A stretch of DNA of 64,000 nt from Neptuniibacter caesariensis (lineage in GTDB: Bacteria > Pseudomonadota > Gammaproteobacteria > Pseudomonadales > Balneatricaceae), in assembly GCF_000153345.1 (NCBI RefSeq), contig NZ_CH724126.1, positions 402,774-466,773 on the forward strand. The letters are read 5' to 3'. The notes under the pieces were generated by a model that did not search any database, was not told where the DNA came from, and saw nothing but the letters and a program-made list of their open reading frames with translations. How positions within the stretch are numbered: the stretch's first letter is position 1; each line of letters starts with the position of its first letter. Positions 37,187 through 48,132 of this stretch are shown piece after piece. The position numbers and the translations under genes were made by a program.

Positions 37187-38092
37187 ATGACTCTCACCGA
37201 ATTGCGTTATATCGTCACCCTGGCTCGCGAACAGCACTTTGGTCATGCGGCCGAGAAGTGTTTTGTTAGTCAGCCAACCTTGTCGATCGCAGTAAAAAAA
37301 CTGGAAGAGGAACTGGGTGTTCCTTTGTTTGAACGCAGTAAAAACTCGGTCAGAGTTACCCCGGTTGGTGAGAAAGTTGTTCAGCAGGCCCAGCGTGTTC
37401 TTGAGCAGGCAGATACGATTAAAGATCTCGCGCAGGAAGGGAAGGATCAACTAAAAAGCCCACTGCGGGTGGGTGCCATCTATACCATCGGTCCTTATCT
37501 GTTCCCTCATCTTGTTTCGGAAGTTCAGAAACTGGCGCCCGATATGCCGCTCTATATCGAAGAGAACTTTACTGAAAACCTGCGGGTGAAGATTCGTAAT
37601 GGTGAGCTGGATGCGGTTATTCTGGCATTGCCTTTCCATGAACCGGATATTCTCACGCGCCCGCTTTACGAAGAGGATTTCGAAATGCTGATGCCAAAAG
37701 GTCACCCCTGGGCACAGCAGGAACGGATTAATAGCGAAGAGTTACCTAATACGCCTTTGTTACTGCTGGGTGAGGGCCACTGTTTCCGTGATCAGGTGTT
37801 GGAGTCCTGTCCTACGTTGACCCAGGCACTGCATGATCAGCATACGATCACCGAGGGGAGTTCCCTTGAAACCATTCGTATGATGGTGGGCTCGGGCCTT
37901 GGATGTTCGGTCTTACCGCAGTCAGCTGTGTATGGACCTTCCTCCTCTGCGCTCGTTGAGACCCGCCCATTTAAAGAACCTGTACCTCAGCGCACGGTAG
38001 GTGTTGCTTGGCGTGCCAGTTTCCCAAGGCCGCAGGCGATCGATGTTTTGGTTGAAGCGGTAGGTAAGTTCAATCCGGCAGGTAGCCGATGA
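37187..38092 (+). CDS. oxyR: Hydrogen peroxide-sensing LysR-type regulator OxyR
   Basis: 301-residue LysR-family activator. The winged HTH is at residues 1-60 (AAEKCFVSQPTLSIAVKKLE). The redox pair is Cys199 and Cys208 in GHCFRDQVLESC, at the same residue numbers as in E. coli OxyR, so peroxide sensing by disulfide formation is expected. SD AAAGGAAAG precedes the ATG. The stop overlaps the recG start (ATGA), a conserved oxyR-recG pairing in Pseudomonas and relatives. The divergent SDR gene 50 bp away could be under OxyR control (inference). Confidence 0.96.
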   Translation: MTLTELRYIVTLAREQHFGHAAEKCFVSQPTLSIAVKKLEEELGVPLFERSKNSVRVTPVGEKVVQQAQRVLEQADTIKDLAQEGKDQLKSPLRVGAIYTIGPYLFPHLVSEVQKLAPDMPLYIEENFTENLRVKIRNGELDAVILALPFHEPDILTRPLYEEDFEMLMPKGHPWAQQERINSEELPNTPLLLLGEGHCFRDQVLESCPTLTQALHDQHTITEGSSLETIRMMVGSGLGCSVLPQSAVYGPSSSALVETRPFKEPVPQRTVGVAWRASFPRPQAIDVLVEAVGKFNPAGSR

Positions 38093-40167
38093 CCCAACAG
38101 CTTGCCCAGATACCTGTTTCTGAGCTCAAAGGGGTTGGGACAGCGCTTGAGTTAAAGCTGCACAACCTGGGTATCAGAACCATTCAGGATCTGCTGTTTC
38201 ATCTGCCGTTACGTTATCAGGATCGTACCCGTATTGTGCCTATTGGCTCGTTGCGCCCTAGTGATGAGTCGGTGATTGAGGGCGAAGTAAAAATTGCTGA
38301 TATCAGCCGGGGTAAGCGACGCAGTTTGCTGTGCCGGATACAGGATGGCACAGGCACGCTGACCTTAAGGTTTTTTCATTTTTCTGCTGCACAAAAGAAT
38401 AACCTGAAACCGGGCACCCGTATCCGTTGTTTTGGAGAAGCCCGTACGGGCGCAAGCGGTTTAGAAATTGTTCATCCCGAATACAAAAAAGTGGATAGTG
38501 ATGAGTTAGTGCCGGTTGAAGAGTGCCTGACCCCTATTTACCCAACCACCGAAGGGCTGCACCAGGGGCGCCTTCGTGCCTTAACCGATCAGGCTCTTGA
38601 TTATCTGAAGCGGGGGGCGTTGCAAGAACTGATTCCTGAACAGCTTCGCCAGGGTTGGAAGTTTCCGGGTTTGAATGATGCGGTTGCCTATCTACACCGT
38701 CCTCCGGTCGATGTTGACCAGCATCTATTACTGGAAGGGTTACACCCTGCGCAGCGTCGCCTGGCTTTTGAAGAGCTGGTGTCCCATCACCTTTCTTTGT
38801 TGAAGCTCCGCCAGAAAACCCGCAAAAAAGGTGCGCCTGAACTTCCCGGTAATGGGGATCTCGTTAAGCCATTTTTGCAGCAGTTACCCTTTCCGCTGAC
38901 CGGGGCGCAACAGCGGGTCAGTCAGGAAGTGGCTAGAGATCTTGCTCTGCCTTATCCCATGCTGCGTTTGGTACAGGGGGATGTGGGCTCGGGTAAAACT
39001 GTGGTGGCTGCATTGGCGGCATTGCAGTCGGTTGAAAGCGGTTTGCAGGCTGCGGTGATGGCTCCCACTGAGATTCTTGCCGAGCAGCACTTTATCAACT
39101 TTAGCAACTGGCTGGAGCCGCTCGGCATTAAAGTCGCCTGGTTGGCAGGTAAGCTCAAAGGTAAACAGCGTAAAACCCAACTGGAAGCGATCCGAGAAGG
39201 TGAAGCGCGGGTTGTTGTAGGAACCCACGCCCTGTTTCAGGAAGAGGTGGTATTCTCTGACTTGGGATTGGTGGTGATCGACGAACAGCATCGCTTCGGT
39301 GTGCATCAGCGTCTGTCGTTGCGTGAAAAGGGGCGAAATGGCGAGTTGGCCCCCCATCAATTGATTATGACAGCTACACCGATTCCGCGAACTCTAACCA
39401 TGAGTGCCTACGCCGACCTGGATTGCTCGATTATTGATGAATTGCCACCTGGCAGAACACCTGTAAATACAGTTGTGATCGCGGACAATCGCCGTGATGA
39501 AGTGATTCAGAGGGTCCGCAAAGCCTGTGCCGAAAAACGCCAGGTTTATTGGGTCTGCACCTTGATCGAAGAGTCTGAAGCCCTGCAGTGCCAGGCAGCG
39601 GAAGTGACTGCAGAACAACTCACGGAAGCGCTACCAGAGCTGCGTATCGGCCTGGTTCATGGGCGAATGAAACCGGCCGAAAAAGCCGACATTATGCAGA
39701 AGTTTAAAAGTGCTGAGTTAGATCTCTTAGTAGCCACTACGGTGATCGAAGTGGGGGTTGATGTCCCGAACGCCAGCGTCATGATTATTGAAAACCCGGA
39801 GCGTTTAGGTTTAGCACAGCTTCATCAGCTCAGAGGCAGGGTTGGACGAGGCTCGGTCGAGAGTTTTTGTGTGCTGATGTATCAGGCTCCGCTCTCCAAT
39901 CAGGGGCGGGAACGTTTAGCGGTCATGCGTGAAACGACGGATGGCTTCCGTATCGCCGAGAAAGATCTGGAACTGCGTGGGCCTGGAGAGGTCTTAGGTA
40001 CACGTCAGACCGGTGTCATGCAGTTTAAAATGGCTGACTTGCAACGGGATTCAGATATGTTGGATAAGGTAAAAATGCTTGCACAGCAGTTGCAGGAGTG
40101 GCCCGACTTTGCTGACTCTATTGTTGAGCGTTGGCTAGGCCGTGGTGAAGATTACGGTAATGTATAA
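38089..40167 (+). CDS. recG: ATP-dependent DNA helicase RecG
   Basis: Remodels stalled replication forks and Holliday junctions. 692 residues, normal length. The N-terminal wedge/OB domain is at about 50-160. Helicase motif I is GDVGSGKT (about residue 297), motif II VVIDEQHRFG, motif III TATPIPRT, and motif VI QLRGRVGRG. The TRG motif region near the end is intact (LELRGPGEVLGTRQTG). Overlaps oxyR by 4 nt. A short terminator lies right after its stop. Confidence 0.97.
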   Translation: MTQQLAQIPVSELKGVGTALELKLHNLGIRTIQDLLFHLPLRYQDRTRIVPIGSLRPSDESVIEGEVKIADISRGKRRSLLCRIQDGTGTLTLRFFHFSAAQKNNLKPGTRIRCFGEARTGASGLEIVHPEYKKVDSDELVPVEECLTPIYPTTEGLHQGRLRALTDQALDYLKRGALQELIPEQLRQGWKFPGLNDAVAYLHRPPVDVDQHLLLEGLHPAQRRLAFEELVSHHLSLLKLRQKTRKKGAPELPGNGDLVKPFLQQLPFPLTGAQQRVSQEVARDLALPYPMLRLVQGDVGSGKTVVAALAALQSVESGLQAAVMAPTEILAEQHFINFSNWLEPLGIKVAWLAGKLKGKQRKTQLEAIREGEARVVVGTHALFQEEVVFSDLGLVVIDEQHRFGVHQRLSLREKGRNGELAPHQLIMTATPIPRTLTMSAYADLDCSIIDELPPGRTPVNTVVIADNRRDEVIQRVRKACAEKRQVYWVCTLIEESEALQCQAAEVTAEQLTEALPELRIGLVHGRMKPAEKADIMQKFKSAELDLLVATTVIEVGVDVPNASVMIIENPERLGLAQLHQLRGRVGRGSVESFCVLMYQAPLSNQGRERLAVMRETTDGFRIAEKDLELRGPGEVLGTRQTGVMQFKMADLQRDSDMLDKVKMLAQQLQEWPDFADSIVERWLGRGEDYGNV

Positions 40168-40169
40168 TT

Positions 40170-40190
40170 AAAGGGTTACCCTTTATTTTT
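40170..40190 (+). terminator. Short terminator after recG
   Basis: 6-bp stem AAAGGG/CCCTTT with a TTA loop followed by ATTTTT, 2 nt after the recG stop codon. Short, so it may be leaky. Confidence 0.6.
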
Positions 40191-40218
40191 GAATAGATAT
40201 AACTTGAGAGTAGTCACT

Positions 40219-40731
40219 TTGATAAAACCAACAGAGCAGCAGTTAGAGATCATTCGCCAACAGTTGGGGCGTGAACCCCGAGGCCTGGCGGGTATTGCTG
40301 TGCAGAATGATTCCGGCGTCCCTTTGGTTTTAAAGATGGATGCGTTGGTGGATGATAAGCCATTCCCAACCTTGTTCTGGTTGGCCAGTAAAGATATCTA
40401 CCAAGCCATTGCTGAGATCGAAACGGCCGGTGCGGTGAAAGAACTTGAGAAAGAGCTGGCGGAGAATGAGTCGCTACGGGCTGAGCATCTGGCTGACCAG
40501 CAGCGCTATGTCGATCTGCGCTGGGCCACGGTTACAGATCAGCAAAAAGCACGGATCGAGGAATTAGGTTTTACGCCGCTATATACTAAATACGGGATCG
40601 GCGGTATTTCGCAGTGGGATAAGATTCGCTGTTTGCATATGCAGTATGCTTATCATTTGGCTGAAGGCAGCGCGATTGGCCGTATTCTGGATGAGCGTTA
40701 TGGCCTTGCTGAACTAAAGGCGGAGCAGTAG
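40219..40731 (+). CDS. DUF501 family protein
   Basis: Conserved hypothetical protein of about 170 residues. Family landmarks are the opening (EQQLEIIRQQLGREPRGLAG), PFPTLFWLASKDIYQAI, and the C-terminal GIGGISQWDKIRCLHMQYAYHLA. No function is established. The start is uncertain: there is no ATG at the N-terminus, and in-frame TTG codons occur at 40189, 40204 and 40219. 40189 overlaps the recG terminator U-tract, so the last, preceded by GAGAG, is preferred. It lacks signal peptide or membrane helices. A coiled-coil-prone stretch at about residues 75-105 is rich in Glu and Lys. Confidence 0.75.
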   Translation: MIKPTEQQLEIIRQQLGREPRGLAGIAVQNDSGVPLVLKMDALVDDKPFPTLFWLASKDIYQAIAEIETAGAVKELEKELAENESLRAEHLADQQRYVDLRWATVTDQQKARIEELGFTPLYTKYGIGGISQWDKIRCLHMQYAYHLAEGSAIGRILDERYGLAELKAEQ

Positions 40732-40773
40732 TCTCCGCTTAACTTTTATCACCTTACTAAAGAGGTCATAGGC

Positions 40774-43700
40774 ATGATGCGGAAAAGAAGTATGCCGCAA
40801 TTCTGGACAGTCAGTCTTTTCCTGATATTCCTTTGCCTGTTTTTGCGCTCCGCAAATGCTGCAACGGTGACCTATGATTTCAGCGCAGGTAGCCATACCT
40901 CTTATGCGGGTGATAATAGCTCGTTAACTTCTACCAGTGGTTTATCCACCTTTAACGATTCCAGAATCAATTTTAGCGATGGCTCCTATGCTGGTATTTC
41001 GGCCAGCCGTAGCAACTATCCTAAAATGCTTTATAGCTTCTCTATCAGCGAAAGTGCATCTGACTTAAGCCAGATTACGGCTACATGGGTTGGCCGTGGG
41101 TATCACTCATCTAATGGTCAGAATGGCGCTATTCTCTATATCCGTAATTACAGTTCAGGGAGCTTCGAGCAATTAGCAACATCAAGCTCGTCTGGTTTTA
41201 TCACCTTATCGGGTAGTGTCACTTCCAGCCTGTCGAACTACGTAAGTAGTGGTCAAATTCAGATCCTCTCCGTTAACCGGCGTTTCCGGCAAAACCGCAA
41301 TCATTCTGTCTGGCATGATACTGACTATATAAAAATCGATCTGGAAACAAATGCTGCTACCCCAATTCCTAATCCAGAAATCGAATACCGGATGGATGAA
41401 CTGCAGTGGCAGGGAACAGCCAATGAAGTCGTCGATAATACCGGTAATAACCACGATGGCACTGCGCAGGGCGGGGTTACCACTATCGAAAATGGTGCCG
41501 TATGTCGTGCTGGTGAATTTGATGGTAGTGATGATTACGTATCCGCGATCGATCTGTCTGCGCTAAGGGGTACTTCCAGTATCAGTTACTGGGTCAAGAC
41601 TTCACAGGTGGGTAGCTCGGTCACATATCTTTCACCCGGAATAACGGGTATTGAGATTAACGGTAGTACCAATGATATTTTCTGGGGGTGGCTCAATAAT
41701 TCAGGACGGGTTGGGGTCAGTGTTGGTGATAATCACAGTACGGTATCGGCTTCCAGCATAAACAATAATACCTGGCGCCATGTTGTTCTAACCCGCGACG
41801 CAAGCTCAGGCGCCTATCAGATCTTTATTGATGGGGCGTTAAACGCGAGTGGAACGTCTACCACCGGAACCATATCAAACTCCTTTAGCAGTATTGGGCG
41901 AATAGAAGACAATGGTGGCAGCCCCGAATATTTTCAGGGGCAGCTGGATGAGGTCCTTATCTATGACTCCGTACTGAGTGCCGCGCATGTGACTCAGATC
42001 TATACCAACCAGTCCGCAGGCAATAACTGGGATGGTACTTCCCGTACTTGCCCAGTGAACTCAGCACCGTTGCCTAAAGCCGAGTTCCGATTAGATGAAC
42101 TGAGTTGGAATGGGACGCTCAATGAAGTGGTTGATTCTGTGGGAACCTATTCAGGGGAAGCTATAAATACCAGCCCGGTAGCCGGTAAGATTTGTAATGC
42201 GGCGGATTTTTCTGCCACAAATAGCAGTGGTGATGCAGATAATGCACATGACTATATCAAGCTTGATGGTGACATCTATAGCAACCAAGGTGATTTTTCT
42301 ATATCCCTCTGGGTTAAAACCGCAAATACGAGCGATCAATCATTAGTTTCTGGCGCAACCAGTGGTTCATCAAACGAACTGATTATGTGGTTTACCAGCA
42401 GCACAAGCTTCACGCCCCATCTGAATAACAGTAATGGAGGAAGCGCAACGGTTGGGAACTTTGCTGATGATACCTGGCGCCATCTGGTCTGGACCCGTTC
42501 AGGTACACAAAACTGTTTGTACATGGATAAGGTCCTTCAGGGCTGTAGAACTTTGGGGGCTGCTAATATCACGCTAGCGAATAATGGCCTTGTACTTGCC
42601 CAGGAGCAGGATTCTGTAGGTGGTGGATTCGTCGGTTCTCAAGCTTTTGACGGTTTGATGGATGAAGTCTTGTTTTATGATAAAGCATTGAGCAGCGCAG
42701 AGATCACCTTTATCCATGACCTTCAGGATGCCGGGAAAAATTTAGATGGTACCGATCGATCTTGCCCTGTAGAAAACGTGACCCCGGTTGCTGATTGGCG
42801 TTTTGATGAAAATAGCTGGAGTGGTACTGATGACGTACTAGATACCAGTGGTAATAATTATCATGGTACTGCGTTCTCAACGTCGCCTAGTGATGATGCG
42901 CAATTGTGTAATTCGGCAAACCTGACCGCTTCAGGTACCTCCGATTATCTGCGTATGAATAAAGATGCATTAGATGGCCTTCGTGATTTCACGGTGATTG
43001 TCTGGGCAAAAACCACAGCAACGCAAGACTCAACCATTCTGTCAGCGGCTTCGGGTAATTCCGGGGCCGAGACCAACGAAGCGGTGATGTATTTCGATAA
43101 TAACAACCGCTTTTGGCCAACTATTACCGATTCGCCTTTTGATACCAATACTCAGTTAAGTAGTACGTCCTCCTCGATGCGTGATGGGGCATGGCATCAA
43201 TTAGCCTGGACGAGAACAGCCAGCTCCAGACAAAGCTGTTTCTATCTGGATGGGGTTAATCAGGGCTGTACAACCCATCCGGATGCTGATGATTCAGACC
43301 CCATCTCGGTTGCGACCAATGGTTTGATCATTGGTCAGGAGCAGGATTCTGTGGGTGGCGGCTTTGATAGTAGCCAGGATTGGGAAGGTTATCTGGATGA
43401 GATGCTAATCTTTAGCTCGGTACTGAGCCAGGCGAAGATTAGTGAGATCAGAACCAATATTATTAACTCCAATAACTGGGATGGCACGCCACGTTCCTGT
43501 CAGGCGGCAATTGACCATTACTCTATCAGCCATGATGGTACAGGTGTCACTTGCCTTCTGGAGAATGTGACCATCTCGGCACACGACAGCGCTCATACGG
43601 CTGTGGATGCTGAAGGAAAAACCGTTAACTTATCCACAACCAATGGCAAAGGTAATTGGGTGGGGATCGTCAGCGGGGGTACCGGCTTGAATAATGGCAC

Positions 43701-45801
43701 CGCGGATGATGGCGCTGCGAGCTTTACCTTCGCCGCAGGGGCGACTTCTGCGGTGTTAACCTTTGCACATCCGGTACTTAGTGGGAATAGTGAAACCTTT
43801 GGCTTTAATGTAACCGATGGAAGCATATCCGAAACCAGTGGGAGTGCCATTGCGGCAGATGATCCGAATATTACCTATCAGCTAGCTGGATTCCGGTTTA
43901 TTGATTCATCGGGAAATAGCCTGCCGCTACAGATCTCCGGTAAGGCTTCAAATGTTGCGCCTGATGCAGATACGCTTTACCTGCAGGCTGTGCGGGCATC
44001 TGATAATGATCCAAGCATTTGTACTGCGGCGTTATCTGGGAATCAAACGATTCAGTTGGCAGCCCAGTGCGACAACCCTGCTACCTGTGTCAGCGGTCAG
44101 ACGTTTAACGTACAAAGTGCAAGTAACCCTGCAGTCAATATCAGTTTAAATAACGCAGCACCTGCTACGCCGGCAAGTTATTCAAACATCGTAATGACTT
44201 TTGATGCCCAAGCCCGTGCTCCGTTTGTAATGAACTACAGTGATGCAGGGCAGATGCAGTTGCATGCTAGTCACACGGTTTCGGACACTGGAGCTGTATT
44301 AACCGGTTCTTCAAATCAGTTTGTCGTCAGGCCGTTTGCTTTTGGTATTCCGTCGGTTAGTGCTTCGGGCGCCGCAATGAGCCTGCCTGCCGGTGATGAA
44401 ACCGGAGGAAATGCTTTTACCTCAGCGGGCAGTGATTTTGTTGTCTCATTGAATGCCTACCGATGGAATAGTGGTGATGACGGCAACAGCGATGGCGCTC
44501 CAGATGCAGGCGCTGATGTGACAAACAATGGTGTCACGCCTAACTTTACCGGCACGGCGACATTAGCCGTAGATTCTTTTACTCCGGCGAGCGGTGTACA
44601 GGGAACTTTGAGTGGCGATGCCTCTGTGCTGTTAGATATTTATAGCAATCGAAGTGGTGCCGATGTGCCTGCTACCCTGCAATATGATGAGGTTGGCAGC
44701 ATCAACCTTAGCGCTTCGATGGATGACTATCTTGGGGACAGTAATGCGGATATCGCGAGCGTATCCACCAAAATTGGTCGCTTCTATCCGGACCACTTTG
44801 CGCTACAAACAGTTACCTTAACAGCGGCTTGTACATCCGGGGCTCACTACACCTATATGCAGCAGCCCTTTGCGCAACTGGCCTATACGCTGGAAGCCAG
44901 ACCTGCCGGTGTTACCGACAGTACAGGTACGAATGGTCGGATAACGCAGAATTATGATGACGACTTTTACAATGATGGCAGTTCACCCTTAACGGCGTTA
45001 ATTGAGGGATTTGCGGAGAACAATGATTCCGGTGTCGATATTGGTTCCCGAGTGACCGCATATACTTCAACCACTTCTTGGCAGGATGGTGTTTATAGTG
45101 TCAGTCGCACCAATGAAACGTTCTTTAGCCGCAATGGTGCTGCTGGTGGCCTGGAGGATGGTCCGTTTAGTCAGCTACAGCTAGGTATTGGAATTGGAAC
45201 GGAGCTAGATAACAGAACATTCGCGACCAGTGAATTGGATATGAACTCCAGTACCTCGGGGGATTGTGTAGCAGCGGGTAACTGTACAGCGGCTGCACTC
45301 GGTTCAGCTCAGGATCTTCGCTACGGGCGGGTCAGAATCCAATCGGCTCATGCACCGGAAACTGAAGATCTGCCTGTGCCCTTTAGCGTTGAGTACTGGA
45401 ATGGTTCGGCATTTGTAACCAATGCTGATGATAGCTGCTCTGTGATCCCCGCAGGTCAGATTGAATTTAACTCGGTGGCTACCAGTACCAGCCTGGATGT
45501 GAGTTACGATCAAAATGCCGATACCGATACGACAGGCTCATTTACCGATCTCAGTGGCGGTAATGTAACGGCGAGTAATGGTAGTTTTGGCTTGCAGTTC
45601 TCAGCACCGGGCGTTGGTGTTGAGGGTAACGACAATACCGGATCTTTCCCGGTTGAAGTCTTGAACCTGGATGACTGGTTAAGGTACGACTGGAATGAGG
45701 ATGGCAGTGCAGATGATGCTAATGCCCAGGATGCGATTATTACCTTTGGTCGGGCCAGAGGCAGTGATCGGATGATCTTTTGGCAGGAACGCTATCAGTA
45801 G
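40774..45801 (+). CDS. Large exported LamG-repeat protein with MshQ-like (DUF6701) C-terminus
   Basis: 1675 residues with a Sec signal peptide (about 1-30, ending RSANA-AT). After a beta-rich N-terminal domain (30-190) come three concanavalin/LamG-like repeats of about 220 residues. They begin EIEYRMDELQWQGT (about 205), KAEFRLDELSWNGT (about 430) and VADWRFDENSWSGT (about 670). Each ends in a D-E-[VM]-L-h-[FY] strand and an NWDGT[SP]R[ST]C-like Cys motif. The C-terminal 750 residues resemble the DUF6701 domain of MSHA biogenesis protein MshQ, with the terminal FGRARGSDRMIFWQE pattern. It is monocistronic with a strong terminator. No other msh or pilin genes are nearby. It is likely a surface adhesin-type protein; ligand unknown. 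Confidence 0.85.
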   Translation: MMRKRSMPQFWTVSLFLIFLCLFLRSANAATVTYDFSAGSHTSYAGDNSSLTSTSGLSTFNDSRINFSDGSYAGISASRSNYPKMLYSFSISESASDLSQITATWVGRGYHSSNGQNGAILYIRNYSSGSFEQLATSSSSGFITLSGSVTSSLSNYVSSGQIQILSVNRRFRQNRNHSVWHDTDYIKIDLETNAATPIPNPEIEYRMDELQWQGTANEVVDNTGNNHDGTAQGGVTTIENGAVCRAGEFDGSDDYVSAIDLSALRGTSSISYWVKTSQVGSSVTYLSPGITGIEINGSTNDIFWGWLNNSGRVGVSVGDNHSTVSASSINNNTWRHVVLTRDASSGAYQIFIDGALNASGTSTTGTISNSFSSIGRIEDNGGSPEYFQGQLDEVLIYDSVLSAAHVTQIYTNQSAGNNWDGTSRTCPVNSAPLPKAEFRLDELSWNGTLNEVVDSVGTYSGEAINTSPVAGKICNAADFSATNSSGDADNAHDYIKLDGDIYSNQGDFSISLWVKTANTSDQSLVSGATSGSSNELIMWFTSSTSFTPHLNNSNGGSATVGNFADDTWRHLVWTRSGTQNCLYMDKVLQGCRTLGAANITLANNGLVLAQEQDSVGGGFVGSQAFDGLMDEVLFYDKALSSAEITFIHDLQDAGKNLDGTDRSCPVENVTPVADWRFDENSWSGTDDVLDTSGNNYHGTAFSTSPSDDAQLCNSANLTASGTSDYLRMNKDALDGLRDFTVIVWAKTTATQDSTILSAASGNSGAETNEAVMYFDNNNRFWPTITDSPFDTNTQLSSTSSSMRDGAWHQLAWTRTASSRQSCFYLDGVNQGCTTHPDADDSDPISVATNGLIIGQEQDSVGGGFDSSQDWEGYLDEMLIFSSVLSQAKISEIRTNIINSNNWDGTPRSCQAAIDHYSISHDGTGVTCLLENVTISAHDSAHTAVDAEGKTVNLSTTNGKGNWVGIVSGGTGLNNGTADDGAASFTFAAGATSAVLTFAHPVLSGNSETFGFNVTDGSISETSGSAIAADDPNITYQLAGFRFIDSSGNSLPLQISGKASNVAPDADTLYLQAVRASDNDPSICTAALSGNQTIQLAAQCDNPATCVSGQTFNVQSASNPAVNISLNNAAPATPASYSNIVMTFDAQARAPFVMNYSDAGQMQLHASHTVSDTGAVLTGSSNQFVVRPFAFGIPSVSASGAAMSLPAGDETGGNAFTSAGSDFVVSLNAYRWNSGDDGNSDGAPDAGADVTNNGVTPNFTGTATLAVDSFTPASGVQGTLSGDASVLLDIYSNRSGADVPATLQYDEVGSINLSASMDDYLGDSNADIASVSTKIGRFYPDHFALQTVTLTAACTSGAHYTYMQQPFAQLAYTLEARPAGVTDSTGTNGRITQNYDDDFYNDGSSPLTALIEGFAENNDSGVDIGSRVTAYTSTTSWQDGVYSVSRTNETFFSRNGAAGGLEDGPFSQLQLGIGIGTELDNRTFATSELDMNSSTSGDCVAAGNCTAAALGSAQDLRYGRVRIQSAHAPETEDLPVPFSVEYWNGSAFVTNADDSCSVIPAGQIEFNSVATSTSLDVSYDQNADTDTTGSFTDLSGGNVTASNGSFGLQFSAPGVGVEGNDNTGSFPVEVLNLDDWLRYDWNEDGSADDANAQDAIITFGRARGSDRMIFWQERYQ

Positions 45802-45827
45802 GCCAGATATGGTGATAGACAGACAAT

Positions 45828-45858
45828 AAAAAAAGCAGGCTGTGAGCCTGCTTTTTTA
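45828..45858. terminator. Bidirectional terminator between the LamG gene and fdx
   Basis: 13-bp stem AAAAAAGCAGGCT/AGCCTGCTTTTTT with a GTG loop, flanked by A-run and T-run, lying between convergent genes. Confidence 0.9.
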
Positions 45859-45874
45859 TATTCGAAAACGGAGC

Positions 45875-46150
<276 letters not shown>

Positions 46151-46155
46151 TTAAA

Positions 46156-46662
<507 letters not shown>

Positions 46663-46833
46663 TTAGATCTATATAAATAAGTTCTAATAAATTAGCAAAT
46701 TCGCAAGTGCGGGATAGTAGCTGAATTGACTGGTGGGTACAAATACAATAATGGAATGTTTTGATTCAAGTCAGTTATAAAAAAATAATTTATTATGACA
46801 AAAGACTATATAAGAGATAGGGGTATTAAGCCT

Positions 46834-48087
46834 ATGCCATGGGTTCGTTTTATGGCGCTAATCGCCGTCATTGCTACGGTTTCCGGGTGTCAGACGCTGA
46901 AAAAAGTCGATCAGGGTTTGTATCAGGTTGCGGAATCTGTCAGTGAAAAAGACAGGGTGACCGGACAGCGATCATTGAGTATGGCTAACCGTTCTGCGCA
47001 AATTCAGCAGGGAAATGCCTATGTTGAAAAGATTATTGCTAATGAAAAAAAGCATAAGCGACCGGTTAATGCTGGGGTCAATCGTGCTCAATATCTGCGC
47101 TTAGTGCGTATTTTTGATCGAATTCACAAAGTATCTCATCTGAAAAATGAGCGCTGGGAGCCGATCCTGATCAAACGGGATTCGTTTAATGCTTTCACAA
47201 CCGGCGGTACTTATATCGTTGTTCATTCTCAATTGATGTATGACCTGAAAGACGATGCCGAGCTGGCGGCGGTTGTCGCCCATGAGATCGCCCACACCGT
47301 TGCGAACCATGTTTATGAACGTCAGACCCATGCTCAGATCAGCGCATTAGCGGGATCAAACTCTGCGCGCCGGAGTGGCTATCAGGCTGCCTTTACCCAT
47401 GAGAGCGAACGTGAGGCTGATCGTATTGGCATCCTGTATTGTGCCCTCGCTGGCTATGATCCGCTTGCAGCAAGCCGTATCTGGCAGCGTAAATATGCAA
47501 CGCAGGGAAATGCCAGAGCATTATTTCATCACGACCACCCGGTTAATGCCGAGCGTTATAAGGAAGCTAAGGCGGTAGGTGAGGCAGTAAAACCTTATTA
47601 TCGAAAAGGTGTGGTTAATCCTCGCTCCGCTGCCTTGTTAGATAACAATGTGTTGTGGCGTAAAAATAATAGTCAGACAGCTGCCGGCGAAGGTGGTGGT
47701 GTAGCCGCGCTACTTAGTACCGCACTGGGTGCTTATGTGCAGCACCAGGAAGCGAAGGTTGAGGAGCGTCGTCAGCAGCAGCAAGCCAGCTTTGTTAAAG
47801 CGGTAGAGTCAGGGTTGAAGCTGGAATCGACACGAAAAGCGAATAATCACCTGCTTGAGACCCGTTGGCGTTATGCTGTCAAAGGGCCCGTACTAAAAGA
47901 TATGGTGATGGGGATGTATTTAAAACGGAATGGCAAAATTGAGCGTTACGTGGACCACGTGAAGGGATATATCAAACCTGGCCAGGTATTTGCGGCTCGA
48001 TTCCAGTTGCCTTCCAATTTACGTGTTGATGATCTGAAAAAATATGGCGCACGCTTCTACCTGGATGATGTTGCAGCGGCCAGGTAG
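46834..48087 (+). CDS. M48-family metalloprotease lipoprotein
   Basis: 417 residues from ATG 46834; an ATG at 46795 is in frame but has no ribosome binding site and adds 13 residues. The start forms a lipoprotein signal (MPWVRFMALIAVIATVSGC, lipid-anchored Cys19). The zinc site is HEIAH (about residues 150-154), with the third ligand in ESEREADRIG. The residues after Cys (QTLKK) do not show an inner-membrane retention Asp at +2, so outer-membrane anchoring is expected. A C-terminal domain of about 130 residues without catalytic motifs follows, resembling an OMA1/LoiP/BepA-like arrangement but without TPRs. Likely envelope protein quality control. It is divergent from coaD. Confidence 0.85.
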   Translation: MPWVRFMALIAVIATVSGCQTLKKVDQGLYQVAESVSEKDRVTGQRSLSMANRSAQIQQGNAYVEKIIANEKKHKRPVNAGVNRAQYLRLVRIFDRIHKVSHLKNERWEPILIKRDSFNAFTTGGTYIVVHSQLMYDLKDDAELAAVVAHEIAHTVANHVYERQTHAQISALAGSNSARRSGYQAAFTHESEREADRIGILYCALAGYDPLAASRIWQRKYATQGNARALFHHDHPVNAERYKEAKAVGEAVKPYYRKGVVNPRSAALLDNNVLWRKNNSQTAAGEGGGVAALLSTALGAYVQHQEAKVEERRQQQQASFVKAVESGLKLESTRKANNHLLETRWRYAVKGPVLKDMVMGMYLKRNGKIERYVDHVKGYIKPGQVFAARFQLPSNLRVDDLKKYGARFYLDDVAAAR

Positions 48088-48111
48088 GGCATTGATTTCC
48101 AATTGATGGCA

Positions 48112-48132
48112 GAGTTAACCTTTCTGTAACTC
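48112..48132. promoter_or_regulatory. Possible operator upstream of the TetR gene
   Basis: Inverted repeat GAGTTA-n9-TAACTC just upstream of a TATAAT (48152-48157). It is nested in a wider 9-bp inverted repeat TGATGGCAG/CTGCCATCA (48104-48112 and 48161-48169). Position fits autoregulation by the TetR-family protein. Not proven. Confidence 0.4.

Noticed and set aside
40189..40218. Upstream TTG start for the DUF501 gene
   Set aside because: It begins inside the U-tract of the recG terminator and has no ribosome binding site; a later TTG is preferred, although this remains uncertain.
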